Positions 1 to 8,238 of a DNA stretch of 64,000 nt are shown one piece after another. Every line of letters starts with the position of its first letter. The first letter of the stretch is position 1. The DNA is from an uncultured Clostridia bacterium (lineage in GTDB: Bacteria; Bacillota; Clostridia; TANB77; CAG-508). Under the pieces are notes generated by a model. The model was not told where the DNA came from. It was given only the letters and a program-made list of their open reading frames with translations, and made no database searches. Position numbers and translations under genes: made by a program. The stretch is from contig CAKPPS010000001.1 in assembly GCA_934177795.1 (NCBI GenBank), positions 1 through 64,000 on the forward strand, read 5' to 3'.

Positions 1-1323
1 GCATTGGTAATAACAATCATAGTATTGTTAATCTTAGCAGGAGTAACAATAGCAATGTTAACAGGAGAAAATGGAATATTAACAAAAGCAAATAATTCAA
101 AAAGTGAAACAGCAAAAGCAACAGCAAAAGAAAAAGTGCAAACAGAGGTAATGGCAAGTTATGGAACAGATGGGAAAATAAATATAGATGAATTAAATAA
201 AAATTTACAAAATATAAGTGGAATAAAATATAACGGAAATGCAATAACAGATAGTAATAAAATAGCAAGTTTGCCAGCAACAGTAACAGTAGATGGATAT
301 GATGTAACAATAGAAGAAAATGGAACAACAACAGCTTCAGGTACAGATACACCAGTAACACCACCAACAGGAGGAACTATTACAATAACTGAAGCCAAGA
401 AAGACGAAATGAAGGATAAAACAGAGAATTCAAATTTAAAAGTAACAGATGGAACAGTAACAATCCCAGCGGGATTTAAGGTAGCAGAAGATAGTGGAAC
501 AACAATAGATGAAGGAATAGTAATAGAAGATGCTAATAGAAACCAATTTGTGTGGGTACCAGTAAGCAAAGAAAATTTTGAAAGTGAATTTGTGAGAAGA
601 GAAGGATATTATAATGGAAAATTAGATTCTATGATTTCTAAATGTGGAGAATCAGATTCTAACGGAACAAATACTAAAATAACAGAAACAGCAACAACTA
701 AACAAGAAGCAAAAGACATGTATGAAAGTGTAAAAGCAAATGGAGGATTTTATATAGGAAGATATGAGGCAGGAAAAGATACAAATGGAAAGGTAGTAGT
801 GCAAAAAAATGCTAATGTATATAATAGTATGCAATGGTCATCAACAAAAGCAATGAAAGAAAGTGAAACAGCAACAACCGGAGGAGCTGTAGAATTATCA
901 AGAAATTTTGCCAAAGAAAATAATTATAAAACTGTACAAAGTACATTAATTTATAGCGTGCAATGGGATGCTGTGATGAATTGGATGAAAGATATAGAAA
1001 ATTCGAGTGCTACATCAACAGATAAAAAATATATTATAGACAGTACAGGAATGGGATGGTATGATGGAGTTTCAGGAAATTCTGAGCATAAAACAGGAAT
1101 AGATTTAAATGGAGGAAAAAACCAAGTCAAAAAAGTATATGATTTAGCCGGAAATGTTAGCGAATGGACTATGGAGTCTTACAATTCTGCTAATCGAGTT
1201 GGCAGAGGCGGCAGTTATAAATATACAGGTTCTAGCTATCCAGCTTCTGATCGTAACTTCTATCTTCCGTCTAACAGCCTTGATAACCTCGGTTTTCGTC
1301 CTGCTTTATTCTTGAAAAGCTGA
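1..1323 (+). CDS. Type IV pilin-like protein with C-terminal FGE/SUMF1-like domain (5' partial)
   Basis: The gene enters from the left edge in frame (codons from base 1), so its start is missing. The first ~25 residues are the pilin hydrophobic helix seen in the two pilins at 12.7-13.6 kb (LVITIIVLLILAGVTIAMLT), implying a lost prepilin leader. A Thr-rich linker follows at about residues 105-125. From about residue 155 the protein resembles formylglycine-generating-enzyme/sulfatase-modifying domains of C-type-lectin fold: GGFYIGRYEAG, then DLAGNVSEWT, RGGSY and LGFRPAL near the end. Such domains on a pilin stalk suggest a minor or tip pilin displaying a ligand-binding head (inference). The last ~130 bp have different base and codon use. 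A terminator follows. Confidence 0.8.
   Translation, partial: ALVITIIVLLILAGVTIAMLTGENGILTKANNSKSETAKATAKEKVQTEVMASYGTDGKINIDELNKNLQNISGIKYNGNAITDSNKIASLPATVTVDGYDVTIEENGTTTASGTDTPVTPPTGGTITITEAKKDEMKDKTENSNLKVTDGTVTIPAGFKVAEDSGTTIDEGIVIEDANRNQFVWVPVSKENFESEFVRREGYYNGKLDSMISKCGESDSNGTNTKITETATTKQEAKDMYESVKANGGFYIGRYEAGKDTNGKVVVQKNANVYNSMQWSSTKAMKESETATTGGAVELSRNFAKENNYKTVQSTLIYSVQWDAVMNWMKDIENSSATSTDKKYIIDSTGMGWYDGVSGNSEHKTGIDLNGGKNQVKKVYDLAGNVSEWTMESYNSANRVGRGGSYKYTGSSYPASDRNFYLPSNSLDNLGFRPALFLKS
1188..1312 (+). other. Candidate DGR-type variable region
   Basis: This 3' segment of the pilin/FGE gene is visibly richer in G+C than the preceding 1.1 kb and uses CGT, TCT, CCG and AAC, where the rest of the gene prefers AGA, TCA, CCA and AAT. 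It encodes the lectin-fold end (SANR, RGGSY, PASDRN, LGFRPAL), the usual location of variable residues in diversity-generating-retroelement targets. Residues lying where templates often carry AAC Asn codons are S, Y, K, F and L here. No reverse transcriptase or template repeat is visible in the window, so any retroelement would have to lie elsewhere. Confidence 0.4.
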
Positions 1324-1385
1324 ACCCTAAAGCCGTAAAACTAAAATTTGTAAAAAAGTAGTTTTATAACATAAATGAGATTATA

Positions 1386-1417
1386 AAAAATGAGTGAAAT
1401 TGTTTCACTCATTTTTT
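1386..1417 (+). terminator. Rho-independent terminator
   Basis: Perfect 14-bp stem with a TTG loop and a T run, 63 bases after the stop of the pilin/FGE gene. I see no gene between here and the infC promoter at 1668. Confidence 0.85.
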
Positions 1418-1667
1418 GAGGACTATTAAGAAATATTGTCCACTAAAACCAATTGAAATTCAGGCAATGCCAATAGCAATTATGGGTTCTGTTCTACTTT
1501 AATATCATTTTTGATGTATAGAATTTAAGGATTCTTGCCAATAAAGTTATTAGATATTAAAGATGTTTGTTCCTTCCATTATGGTAAAAATGAATATAAT
1601 ATTATTGTGACCTTGGTAGGAAAGTCGAAAAGAGCAATAATATGAGTAAAATTAAAACAAAAAATGC

Positions 1668-1696
1668 TTGACAACGGTAAAAAAGTATGATAAGAT
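1668..1696 (+). promoter_or_regulatory. Sigma-A promoter of infC-rpmI-rplT
   Basis: TTGACA (1668-1673), 17-bp spacer, TAAGAT (1691-1696). It starts a ~150-nt leader ending in an attenuator-like hairpin before infC. Confidence 0.8.
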
Positions 1697-1848
1697 GTTA
1701 TTCGTTACAAGAAGAAGGTAAACTTCTCACCTTAGTTTTTTAGACAAAAGGTTAGAATAATTAAATAAATATAATATAGAAATATATTGTTTATTTGTAT
1801 TTGACTTGTAACAAAAGTCAAATTTTTTTTTATTGGGAGGTGTTTTTA
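1697..1848 (+). promoter_or_regulatory. infC operon leader (L20-type autoregulatory leader) with attenuator
   Basis: The leader carries an AT-rich long hairpin (about 1763-1797), then a 9-bp stem (1799-1807 with 1815-1823) followed by T residues to 1831, immediately before the infC Shine-Dalgarno GGGAGGTG (1835-1842). In Firmicutes this operon is controlled by L20 binding its leader and causing premature termination; the terminator position fits that. The L20-binding fold itself is inferred from context. Confidence 0.6.
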
Positions 1849-2364
1849 ATAAAACAAGAATTACCAATTAATGGTCAAATAAGAGCAAAAGAAGTTCAAT
1901 TAATAGGTGACAATGGAGAAAAAATAGGGGTTATATCTTTAAGAGAAGCTCTAGAAAAAGCAGAAGAAAAGAATTTAGATTTAGTTTTAGTAGCTCCAAA
2001 TGCAAATCCACCAGTTTGTAAGATTATGAACTATGGAAAATATAAATTTGAACAAGCTAAAAAAGAAAAAGAAGCAAAAAAGAAACAGAAAAGTTTTGAA
2101 ATTAAAGAAATAAGAGTAACTCCAAATATTGAAGAACATGATTTTAGCTTTAAATCCAAAAATGCAAAAAAATTTATACAAGAAGGAAATAAAGTAAAAA
2201 TAACAGTTAGATTTAGAGGAAGAGAAGTAAACAATTCAAAAGCTGGAGAAGTAGTACTAAAAAAATTCATAGAAAATTTAAGTGAAGTAGCTTCAGTAGA
2301 AAAAGCTCCTAAATTAGAAGGAAGAAACATGTTTACTATTTTAGCTAAAAAAACTGAAAAATAA
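1849..2364 (+). CDS. infC: Translation initiation factor IF-3
   Basis: 171-residue IF-3, which binds the 30S subunit and enforces start-codon fidelity. The N-domain begins KQELPINGQIRAKEVQLIG and the C-domain contains EIRVTPNIEEHDFSFK. There is no ATG, GTG or TTG at the proper distance from the strong SD (1835-1842). The only start giving the family N-terminus is ATA at 1849, 6-8 nt after the SD, matching the non-canonical AUU/AUA/AUC starts by which IF-3 autoregulates. An in-frame TTG at 1795 lies inside the attenuator and is rejected. First gene of infC-rpmI-rplT. Confidence 0.95.
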   Translation: MKQELPINGQIRAKEVQLIGDNGEKIGVISLREALEKAEEKNLDLVLVAPNANPPVCKIMNYGKYKFEQAKKEKEAKKKQKSFEIKEIRVTPNIEEHDFSFKSKNAKKFIQEGNKVKITVRFRGREVNNSKAGEVVLKKFIENLSEVASVEKAPKLEGRNMFTILAKKTEK

Positions 2365-2387
2365 ATTTTAGAAGGGAGAATATTATC

Positions 2388-2591
2388 ATGCCAAAATTAA
2401 AAACAAATAAAGCTGCAAAGAAAAGATATTCTTTAACAGCAACAGGAAAAGTAAAAAGAACAAAATCAAACAGAAGACATTTATTAGCAAACAAAACTAA
2501 AAGACAAAAAAAATCAGGAAAAATTCAAAATGCTTATGCAAATAAATCATGTGAAAATACAATTAAAAAATTATTACCTTATGGTAACTAA
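2388..2591 (+). CDS. rpmI: 50S ribosomal protein L35
   Basis: 67 residues, strongly basic, with the L35 start MPKLKTNKAAKKRYSLTATG and the central KRTKSNRRHLL region. The SD GAAGGGAG sits upstream. It lies between infC and rplT, the invariant order in Firmicutes. Confidence 0.97.
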   Translation: MPKLKTNKAAKKRYSLTATGKVKRTKSNRRHLLANKTKRQKKSGKIQNAYANKSCENTIKKLLPYGN

Positions 2592-2619
2592 TAATAGAAT
2601 AATAAGGAAGGTGAAATAA

Positions 2620-2970
2620 ATGGCAAGAGTAAAAACAGCAAGAATAACAAGAAAAAGACATAAAAAAATATTAAAACAAGCTAAAGGATATTTTGGAGCA
2701 AAACATTATAGATTTAGAAATGCAAATCAAGCAGTTATGAAATCTTTAGCTTATGCTTATGTAGGAAGAAAAGATAAAAAAAGTAATTTTAGAAAATTAT
2801 GGATTGCAAGAATCAATGCGGCAGCAAGAATGAATGGAACTACATACAGCAAATTAATTTCAGGATTAAAGAAAGCAAATGTTTCTATAAATAGAAAAAT
2901 GCTAGCAGATATAGCTGTAACAGATCCTAAAGCTTTTACAGAAATCGCAGAAATTGCAAAAAAAGCATAA
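2620..2970 (+). CDS. rplT: 50S ribosomal protein L20
   Basis: 116 residues with the L20 signature (ARVKTARITRKRHKKILKQA at the start, then GYFGAKHYRFRNANQAVMKS). It is an early 50S assembly protein binding 23S rRNA and the expected autoregulator of this operon through the infC leader. SD AAGGAGGTG-like, 8 nt before ATG. A terminator follows at 2993-3038. Confidence 0.97.
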   Translation: MARVKTARITRKRHKKILKQAKGYFGAKHYRFRNANQAVMKSLAYAYVGRKDKKSNFRKLWIARINAAARMNGTTYSKLISGLKKANVSINRKMLADIAVTDPKAFTEIAEIAKKA

Positions 2971-2992
2971 TAGTTTAAATATAAAAATCAAT

Positions 2993-3038
2993 AGAATATT
3001 GAGTATTATATAAAATTAATACTGGATATTCTTTTTTT
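2993..3038 (+). terminator. Terminator of infC-rpmI-rplT
   Basis: AGAATAT and AGTATTA pair with TAATACT and ATATTCT across a short AT loop, followed by seven T residues. Confidence 0.8.
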
Positions 3039-3159
3039 GTTACACTAATATGACAAAAAAATTACAAATATGTTAAATTTAAATAAAAAAATATCTTGCC
3101 ATTGAAAATAATCCATCAAAATGATATTCTTAATGTGAAGATAAAAATGGAGGAAGAAT

Positions 3160-5820
3160 ATGAAAAATAAAATTTCAAAAATATTATCTATATTTTTTAT
3201 AATTATATTAATATTATCATTTTACAAAGTAGAGGCTAAAGATAAGTATACAGTTGATATAAAGAAAAAAGAGTATACAGAGGAATATCAAAATTGGCAA
3301 AAATTAAGTGATGAAGAAAAAAGTAAGGTTATGGAACCAAGACGATATGAGGTAAAATCAGAAAGTAATACAACATATTTAAATAGAATTAATAATTTAT
3401 TTAGAGTTAATCAGTTAATGAAAGCTTCATTGGAAAATAAATATGATTTGAGAACAGTTGTACCAGAAAATAGCAAAGTTAAAGATCAACAATCAACAAA
3501 TGCTTGCTGGGCATTTGCAACACTTGGAACTTTAGAAACTACATTAGCAGTTAATAATAAAAACAATTCAAAAACAGCAGTTGAATATGATTTCTCAGAA
3601 AGACATTTAGATTATGCTACATCAAGAAATGCTTTTTTAAATAATATGATTAATAAATATGGATTCTCAAGAAAATCACAAAATGGTGGTAATTTCTATA
3701 TTGCGCTTGCATATTTGACAAATGGACAAGGGGCGATAAATGAAGCGGATATGCCATTTGAAAATAACTCAAATGATATTGATATTTCAAAAATACAAAA
3801 TAAAGAAGTAAAAACAACTTTATATGATACAGTGGAATTTAATGGAACTAGTAAAGAAAATAAAAATGATGTAATTCAAACAATGAAACAACATATTATG
3901 AATTATGGTGGAATATATGCAGGTATAATAGGAGAAAGTGTTTTAAGTAATGATATAAATTCATATTATAATAATGCTACAGCAGCATTATATTGCAATC
4001 AATCATTAAAATATAATCATGCTGTTACTATTGTGGGGTGGGATGATGACTTTAAAAAAGAAAACTTTAAAACAAATTGTCAACCTTCAAGTAATGGTGC
4101 ATGGATTATAAAGAATTCTTGGGGAGAAAGTATAAGTAAAACCATGTCAGAAGTGAAGAAGCTAGTATTTGAACAAAAAAAACAAGAGTTGATTGCAATG
4201 GGAATAACAAATGCAGAAAGTATACCGGATAACATTGTATTAACAGGACTACAAGCAGCTTATGGAACAGATAAAGTAAAATTACAAGATGGTAAAGTTA
4301 CCATTGAAGTTGGTGACAAAGGATATATGTATGTATCTTATGAAGATGCTGTAATATATACATCATTATCAGGAATTCAAAAGGTATCAGATACAAAAGA
4401 TTATGATAATATATATCAACATGACCTACTTGGAGGGAATGTGGAATTAAAATTAGGAGATTCATCAACAGGAGATATATTTCTAGCAAATGTATTTAAA
4501 AGAGATTCAAACGAAAAAGAAACACTTGATAAAGTTAGTATATATAATTTCTCAGAACATACTTACAAAATAATGATAAATCCTAATAGTGATAGTAAAG
4601 CAAAAAATGATTTGCAAAATGTTAGTTTAAAACAAGGAGATACTGTTACATTAAAACCTGGTTTTCATGTATTAGAATTTTCTAGTCCAGTAACGTTAAC
4701 TGGAGATGCATTTGTAGTAGTGGCACAAGTTGTGGGAAATGGAGTTAAGGAAGTAACAATAGAAAGTAAAGAAGCTTCTGGAACTTGGAAAGAAGCAGAA
4801 ATAAATACGGGAGAAAGTTTTTATGCTACGTCTGATGGATTTACACAAAATCAGTGGCGTGATATGGCGAGTTTCGGAGAAGATGCAAAAGGAAACTTAT
4901 GTATAAAAGCGTATACTACTAAAACAAATGAGCCAACAACTAAAAAGCTTAATAGCATCTCAATAGAAAAATCACCTGATAAAATAAGTTACACAGAAGG
5001 AGATAACTTTGATAAGACTGGAATGAAAATTGTAGCAAAATATGATGATAATACAAGTAATGAAATTACAAATTATGAAATTATCGGTGGAAACAACTTA
5101 ACAGCAGATACTAAAACTGTTACGATTTCTTATACAGAAAATGGCGTGACTAAGACAGTAACTCAAAGTGTAACTGTAACTAAAAAAGCACAATCAGAGG
5201 AGAAAGAACCAGAATTATCAAACTTCAATAATGCTAATGCTATAATTAAAAAAATGAAAATATATAAAAATTCAAAAAATGCTGGGAATGATGAAGTGAC
5301 TATAGAGATATCAGGAATTGAGATTGGGAATACAACTAATAAATATACATATTATTATCATCTTTCTGGTACACAAGGAGATACTAATATCACAAATTGG
5401 AAAACAGCAGAAAGTAAGATTGTTGATGGGAAATGTATTTTAACTATTAATGCAAAATCACAAGATTTAGATAATTTTTCTGAAATTGTACAATCAGATA
5501 ATTTATATGTATATATAAAAGAAATGGCAGAGTTAGGACAATATAACAAGGAACAAGTGAAAACTTTATCAGCAAAGAAAGATGATTCAACAGAGATATA
5601 TATTGAAGATGAAAAAATAGGAAATGTTAAAGATTTAATTGATAATGGAAGCGAACAAAAAGAAAATACCAATAATACTATGGAAGGCGAGACAGACAAA
5701 ACGGTAGCTCAAAAAATATTACCACGAACAGGTTCTACAATGTTTAAAGTATTATTACTGTTCACAATAATGATATTTGGAGGATTTACATTCTATAGAT
5801 ATAAAAATATAGATAAATAA
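3160..5820 (+). CDS. Cell-wall-anchored papain-like (C1A) cysteine peptidase
   Basis: 886 residues. Signal peptide at 1-27. The C1A core has oxyanion Gln110, Cys116 (NACWAF), His287 (YNHAVTIVGWDDD) and Asn319 (IKNSWGES). A beta-rich domain of the lectin-like kind found with bacterial C1A enzymes follows, then a Big_3-like Ig repeat at ~605-675 (LNSISIEKSPDKISYTEGD), a further beta domain, and a sorting signal: LPRTG, hydrophobic helix, RYKNIDK tail. It should be a secreted peptidase linked to peptidoglycan by sortase; the sortase is not in the window. Monocistronic, SD GGAGGAA. Confidence 0.85.
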   Translation: MKNKISKILSIFFIIILILSFYKVEAKDKYTVDIKKKEYTEEYQNWQKLSDEEKSKVMEPRRYEVKSESNTTYLNRINNLFRVNQLMKASLENKYDLRTVVPENSKVKDQQSTNACWAFATLGTLETTLAVNNKNNSKTAVEYDFSERHLDYATSRNAFLNNMINKYGFSRKSQNGGNFYIALAYLTNGQGAINEADMPFENNSNDIDISKIQNKEVKTTLYDTVEFNGTSKENKNDVIQTMKQHIMNYGGIYAGIIGESVLSNDINSYYNNATAALYCNQSLKYNHAVTIVGWDDDFKKENFKTNCQPSSNGAWIIKNSWGESISKTMSEVKKLVFEQKKQELIAMGITNAESIPDNIVLTGLQAAYGTDKVKLQDGKVTIEVGDKGYMYVSYEDAVIYTSLSGIQKVSDTKDYDNIYQHDLLGGNVELKLGDSSTGDIFLANVFKRDSNEKETLDKVSIYNFSEHTYKIMINPNSDSKAKNDLQNVSLKQGDTVTLKPGFHVLEFSSPVTLTGDAFVVVAQVVGNGVKEVTIESKEASGTWKEAEINTGESFYATSDGFTQNQWRDMASFGEDAKGNLCIKAYTTKTNEPTTKKLNSISIEKSPDKISYTEGDNFDKTGMKIVAKYDDNTSNEITNYEIIGGNNLTADTKTVTISYTENGVTKTVTQSVTVTKKAQSEEKEPELSNFNNANAIIKKMKIYKNSKNAGNDEVTIEISGIEIGNTTNKYTYYYHLSGTQGDTNITNWKTAESKIVDGKCILTINAKSQDLDNFSEIVQSDNLYVYIKEMAELGQYNKEQVKTLSAKKDDSTEIYIEDEKIGNVKDLIDNGSEQKENTNNTMEGETDKTVAQKILPRTGSTMFKVLLLFTIMIFGGFTFYRYKNIDK

Positions 5821-5832
5821 TAAAAAATAGAT

Positions 5833-5880
5833 AAAAAGCTTTTGAAGAAATAAAAAATATTTACTTCAGAAGCTTTTTTT
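5833..5880. terminator. Bidirectional terminator between convergent genes
   Basis: AAAAAGCTTTTGAAG pairs with CTTCAGAAGCTTTTTTT around an A/T loop. A-rich and T-rich flanks let it serve both the peptidase gene (+) and the spoVA operon (-). Confidence 0.8.
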
Positions 5881-5883
5881 AAA

Positions 5884-6279
5884 TTATTGCTTTTTCATTT
5901 TAGGCTTAGAAATTAGAGAAGCTATATATCCAAAAAATATAGCGGCAGAGATACCGCCAGCAGCAGCTTTAATACCACCAGTAAATGCTCCAATAAGTCC
6001 TGTGTTTTTGACTTCTTCTATTGCACCTTTTGATAGATTATAGCCAAAACCTGTTAATGGAACTGTGGCACCAGCACCAGCGAAATCAACTAGATATTTA
6101 TATATTCCAAGACCTCCCAGAATAGCACCAAGAGTTACAAACATTACTAGGATTTTTGCTGGAGTTAATTTTGTTTTATCTATTAGAATTTGTCCAATAA
6201 CACAAATTAGTCCGCCAGTTACAAAACATTTTAATAGTGCAGACCATTCAAAAACAGTAGCCCAGTTAATATGACTCAT
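5884..6279 (-). CDS. spoVAE: Stage V sporulation protein AE (SpoVAEb type)
   Basis: 131-residue multi-helix membrane protein with LTGFGYNLSKGAIEEVK and GAGATVPLTG, typical of SpoVAE (SpoVAEb). It belongs to the SpoVA channel moving Ca-dipicolinate into the forespore and out at germination. ATG at 6279 is chosen over an ATG six codons upstream because AAAGGA overlaps the upstream codons and is 9 nt from 6279. It resembles SpoVAC (shared GAGxxVPxTGF motif), as known for these paralogs. Last gene of dodecin-spoVAC-spoVAD-spoVAE. Confidence 0.9.
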   Translation of the reverse strand: MSHINWATVFEWSALLKCFVTGGLICVIGQILIDKTKLTPAKILVMFVTLGAILGGLGIYKYLVDFAGAGATVPLTGFGYNLSKGAIEEVKNTGLIGAFTGGIKAAAGGISAAIFFGYIASLISKPKMKKQ

Positions 6280-6299
6280 AATATTACATCCTTTCATAA

Positions 6300-7304
6300 T
6301 TAAAGATTTTCTATACTAATTGCGTGTGCTATACCAGGGATAGATTCTCCTTGTTGAGAACTAGTGGAATTCATGAGTGCTCCAGTAGCTACTAGTAAAA
6401 TTCTTTTAATTTTTCTAGATTTTAATTGTTTGAAAAAATACCCAGAGAAAACAGTACCACAACAAGCACAACCACTACCACCACTATGTGTATCTTGATT
6501 TTCTTTATCAAAAATCAAAACACCACAATCATTATAATTATTTTTTATGTTATATCCATTTGAACTTAGCAAATCAATAGCAATGTCTTTACCAACATAT
6601 CCTAAATCTCCGCTAATGATAGCATCATAATAACTAGGATTTCTTCCGGTATCTGAAAAATGAGTAATTAAAGTGTCAGAAAAACTTGGCGCCATCGCAG
6701 CACCCATATTATTTCCATCTTTTATTCCCATGTCAATTATTTTTCCTGGTGTTATATGTGTGATATAAGGTCCATTGCCAGATTTAGAAACTATAGCAGC
6801 ACCAGAACCAGTAACGGTCCATTGACTAGTTTGTGGACGTTGATTACCTAATTCTAATGGAAAACGAAATTGTTTTTCAGCACTACAAAAGTGACTAGAA
6901 GTTGCACACAAAACATTATTGGCGAAACTTTCTACACAAATAGAACCTAAACATAGAGATTCAACAAAAGTAGAACATGCACCAAAAACGCCAAAAAATG
7001 GAATATTAAGATTTCGTAAACCAAAACTAGAAGAAATGCATTGATTAAGTAAATCTCCGGCAAACATACAATCTATTTCATTAGCTGCAATGCCAGCTTT
7101 TTGCATAACAGTGTTTACGGTTTCTTTTATTATTTTACTTTCAGCTTTTTCCCAGGTTTTTTCTCCCCAAAATTCATCCTCTAATGTTTTATCAAAATAT
7201 TTAGCTAAAGGGCCTTCAGCTTCTTTGGGACCAACAATAGAGGCACAATCTAGGATGACAGGGGGAGTATCAAATTTTATTGTTTGCTTACCTAACTTTT
7301 GCAA
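6300..7304 (-). CDS. spoVAD: Stage V sporulation protein AD
   Basis: 334 residues, thiolase/ketosynthase-fold dipicolinate-binding subunit of the SpoVA complex. Family blocks: DCASIVGPKEAEGPL, FAGDLLNQ, GACSTFVESL, ATSSHFCSAEKQFRFP, TVTGSGAA, GSGCACCG and LLVATGAL. TTG at 7304 is preferred because GGAG lies 9 nt upstream; the TTG three codons earlier abuts the SD. It lies between spoVAC and spoVAE in the usual order. Confidence 0.93.
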   Translation of the reverse strand: MQKLGKQTIKFDTPPVILDCASIVGPKEAEGPLAKYFDKTLEDEFWGEKTWEKAESKIIKETVNTVMQKAGIAANEIDCMFAGDLLNQCISSSFGLRNLNIPFFGVFGACSTFVESLCLGSICVESFANNVLCATSSHFCSAEKQFRFPLELGNQRPQTSQWTVTGSGAAIVSKSGNGPYITHITPGKIIDMGIKDGNNMGAAMAPSFSDTLITHFSDTGRNPSYYDAIISGDLGYVGKDIAIDLLSSNGYNIKNNYNDCGVLIFDKENQDTHSGGSGCACCGTVFSGYFFKQLKSRKIKRILLVATGALMNSTSSQQGESIPGIAHAISIENL

Positions 7305-7321
7305 AAAAATCAACTCCTTTA

Positions 7322-7789
7322 TTAAATTAAAGTTATGTTTTGAGTGTTAAAAATTAAATAAATTATTCCAACTAAAATAGATGTTGAAATACCAAAAACT
7401 AATACAGGTCCAGCAACAGTAAACATTTTTCCGCCAACACCCATAACATAACCTTCAGATTTATATTCCATTGCTGGAGAAACAATTGAATTAGCGAATC
7501 CAGTAATAGGAACTAAAGAACCTGCACCAGCGAATTTTCCAATTTTATTAAAAATATTTAAACTTGTAAGAAATGCAGATAATCCAATTAATAAAATGGA
7601 AACAATTGTACCTGAAAGTTGAGTATCAAATCCTTTATTTTTGCAAATATTAAGTATAATTTGACCGATGGTACAAATTAATCCACCAACCCAAAAAGCA
7701 TTAAAACAATTTTTTACAATTGGTGAGTTGGGGGATTTTTTATCAACATAATCTTGATATGCTTTTTCTGTTTCTGTTGGTTTGTTCAT
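7322..7789 (-). CDS. spoVAC: Stage V sporulation protein AC
   Basis: 155 residues, several membrane helices; family features are the N-terminal YQDYVDKKSPNSPIVKN, FWVGGLICTIGQ and FAGAGSLVPITGFANSIVSPAMEYKSEG. SpoVAC is the mechanosensitive-channel-like part of the dipicolinate transporter in the spore inner membrane. SD GAAAGGAAT upstream. It follows the dodecin gene by 14 bp, so the two are co-transcribed. Confidence 0.93.
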   Translation of the reverse strand: MNKPTETEKAYQDYVDKKSPNSPIVKNCFNAFWVGGLICTIGQIILNICKNKGFDTQLSGTIVSILLIGLSAFLTSLNIFNKIGKFAGAGSLVPITGFANSIVSPAMEYKSEGYVMGVGGKMFTVAGPVLVFGISTSILVGIIYLIFNTQNITLI

Positions 7790-7803
7790 AAATTACATTC
7801 CTT

Positions 7804-8031
7804 TCATGAATCTTTATTGTCTTTTCTATTTAAATCTATAGAAAAAGAAATATCTAAATCTACAAAATATTCTGAAATTTTATCTCCGCTAATAGAAGCT
7901 CTTTGCTCTAATATTTTAACATCTGTAAGATAGTCAATTGTTTTTGAAGCTTCAGCTATAGCTTTAACGATAGCATCTTTCCATGAAACTGTCGAATTAC
8001 CAGTAATAATTAAATGTTTTTTAATATCCAT
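7804..8031 (-). CDS. Dodecin-family small protein
   Basis: 75 residues with the dodecin core SWKDAIVKAIAEASKTIDYLTDVKILEQ. Dodecins form hollow dodecamers binding flavin or CoA-type ligands. It is the promoter-proximal gene of the spoVA operon here, so expression late in the forespore is likely (inference). No SD lies within 15 nt of ATG 8031; the AAAGGAG at 8061-8067 is 29 nt away with a 7-bp hairpin between (separate entry). The N-terminus HLIITGNSTV differs from plain dodecins. Confidence 0.75.
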   Translation of the reverse strand: MDIKKHLIITGNSTVSWKDAIVKAIAEASKTIDYLTDVKILEQRASISGDKISEYFVDLDISFSIDLNRKDNKDS

Positions 8032-8067
8032 ATAAAATATTGTATGATATAATCATACGTCTCCTTT
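8032..8067 (-). promoter_or_regulatory. SD separated from start by hairpin (dodecin leader)
   Basis: On the minus strand AAAGGAG is followed by AC, the stem GTATGAT-TAT-ATCATAC and ten A/T bases before ATG 8031. Folding leaves about 12 nt between SD and start. The stem also holds an ATG opening an 11-residue ORF that ends inside the dodecin gene at 8021, so translational coupling is an alternative. Confidence 0.5.
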
Positions 8068-8184
8068 CTTTAATTTGTATTGATAATATTTTTTCCTAAA
8101 AGTAAAAAAATATACAGAATTGGTAGAAAAAATATTAATAAAATTATATAATAGCAATAATTAAAATAATTTATTACAATTTAT

Positions 8185-8214
8185 GGTTTATAGGTAAAAC
8201 CAAATAAAAACCTA
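8185..8214 (+). promoter_or_regulatory. H-type pseudoknot element, copy 1 (rsmB leader)
   Basis: GGTTT (8185-8189) pairs with AAACC (8197-8201); the loop TAGGT (8191-8195) pairs with ACCTA (8210-8214) across an 8-nt A-rich linker. The tail AATAT and the layout recur before murB and pheT. It ends 24 nt upstream of the rsmB start. Confidence 0.6.
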
Positions 8215-8238
8215 AATATCATAATAAAAGGAATGGTA

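Noticed and set aside
1324..1667. DGR template repeat after the pilin/FGE gene
   Set aside because: No sequence resembling 1188-1312 and no reverse transcriptase follows; only a terminator and featureless AT-rich DNA.
8185..8214. preQ1-I riboswitch
   Set aside because: Same pseudoknot topology, but the loop is too short for the ligand pocket and the genes (rsmB, murB, pheT) are unrelated to queuosine.
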